A stretch of DNA of 60,808 nucleotides from Ferrovibrio sp. (lineage in GTDB: Bacteria > Pseudomonadota > Alphaproteobacteria > Ferrovibrionales > Ferrovibrionaceae): contig NZ_PEKV01000006.1 of assembly GCF_002796975.1 (NCBI RefSeq), forward strand, positions 967-61,774. Reading direction: 5' to 3'. Shown one piece after another: positions 60,312 to 60,808 of this stretch (position 1 is its first letter; the number at the start of each line of letters is the position of its first letter). Under the pieces are notes generated by a model. It was given only the letters and a program-made list of their open reading frames with translations, ran no database searches and was not told the DNA's origin. Made by a program: the position numbers and the translations under genes.

Positions 60312-60808
60312 AATGCGTTCCGATCAATCGTCAGCGTGCCGGCGCGCAGCTTCATCACCGGGAAGCGGAACTGGTCGAGCAGATGCGTGTCATGCGTCGC
60401 CAGCACGACTGCCGTACCGAGTTTATTGAGTTCGACGAACAGATACATCAGCCGCTGCGCCATGTCGGGATCGACGTTGCCGGTCGGCTCATCGGCAAGC
60501 AGCAGACTGGGCCTTGCAATAACAGCGCGCGCGATCGCCACGCGCTGCTTCTCGCCGCCCGACAGCGTCGCCGGTCGCGCCTCCAGCCGGTCGCCGAGTC
60601 CGACCCAGGTCAGCAGTTCGACGACATGCTCGCGCGTGCGTTTCTCGTCGGCGCCGGCAATGCGCAAAGGCAGCGCCACGTTGTCGAGCGCGCTTAAGTG
60701 ATCGAGCAGGCGGAAATCCTGATACACCACGCCGATGCGCCGGCGCAGCATCGGCAGGGCGGCGCGGCTGGCGGTGGAGACATCCTGGCCGAACATGCTG
60801 ATCAGGCC
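60308..60808 (-). CDS. ftsE: Cell division ATP-binding protein FtsE (5' end outside window)
   Basis: The last 167 codons of an ABC ATPase. Visible: Q-loop VVYQDFRLLDHLSALDNVALPL, signature LSGGEKQRVAIARAVIARPSLLLADEPTGNVDPD (Walker B) and the H-loop ATHDTHLLD. The Walker A and about 55 residues lie beyond the right edge. Gene order ftsE-ftsX confirms identity. Confidence 0.92.
   Translation of the reverse strand, partial: GLISMFGQDVSTASRAALPMLRRRIGVVYQDFRLLDHLSALDNVALPLRIAGADEKRTREHVVELLTWVGLGDRLEARPATLSGGEKQRVAIARAVIARPSLLLADEPTGNVDPDMAQRLMYLFVELNKLGTAVVLATHDTHLLDQFRFPVMKLRAGTLTIDRNAL

Overview
This is a chromosomal segment at roughly 60-65% GC from an alphaproteobacterium. Indicators include B12-dependent ribonucleotide reductase, MeaB, a mesaconyl-CoA hydratase/malyl-CoA lyase-type pair, the metX-metW pair, the short 4.5S-type SRP RNA and the rpsP-rimM-trmD-rplS order. 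A Rhodospirillales-like host is an inference from gene content only. Nearly every base is coding. No tRNA, rRNA, insertion sequence, prophage or CRISPR array is visible. Both ends cut a gene (MaoC-type hydratase on the left, ftsE on the right).

Layout. 1-3.5 kb: CoA-ester hydratase and lyase, pdxY, PAS protein. 3.6-7.4 kb: a bufferin-type metal-stress locus (bufA precursor, bufB MNIO enzyme, bufC, DoxX) divergent from an ECF sigma factor/NrsF anti-sigma pair, with two matching candidate sigma-F promoters between them. 7.5-12.7 kb: asd, two NTF2-fold proteins, TetR regulator with a likely operator, two thioredoxin-fold detoxification enzymes, LysE exporter. 12.8-17.1 kb: SGNH protein, 2H phosphoesterase, SxtJ, DUF5989 and carbamoyltransferase, a compact module of unknown role. 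17.2-21.3 kb: GST and leuB, leuD, leuC. 21.4-27.4 kb: LysR, two DUF2867 paralogues, tautomerase/LysR pair, DoxX, GST, HxlR, and a hemerythrin protein with a histone-like tail. 27.5-31.1 kb: rplS, trmD, rimM, rpsP, ffh.

31.3-37.6 kb: DUF3108-type protein, meaB, homoserine acetyltransferase-like hydrolase, an AbrB-Doc toxin-antitoxin pair, DOPA-dioxygenase-like protein, a 10-bp periodic tract, nudC. 37.7-40.6 kb: SRP RNA, dnaX, ybaB, recR. 40.7-44.9 kb: periplasmic binding protein, gloB, methyltransferase, metW-metX. 45.1-48.1 kb: aromatic amino acid genes (chorismate mutase, hisC, tyrA). 48-54 kb: DUF2125, EamA, ChaC-like, aldo/keto reductase, acyl-CoA synthetase, HAD. 54.1-56.5 kb: nrdJ with an upstream NrdR-box-like palindrome. 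56.8-60.8 kb: a tightly overlapping set (unknown, plsC, ydcF, gmhB-like, ftsX, ftsE).

The most rewarding stretch is the sigma-F/bufferin locus. Also worth attention are the carbamoyltransferase module, a dispersed 65-95 bp intergenic palindromic element (six copies plus a relative), and the 10-bp periodic tract at 36441-36550.
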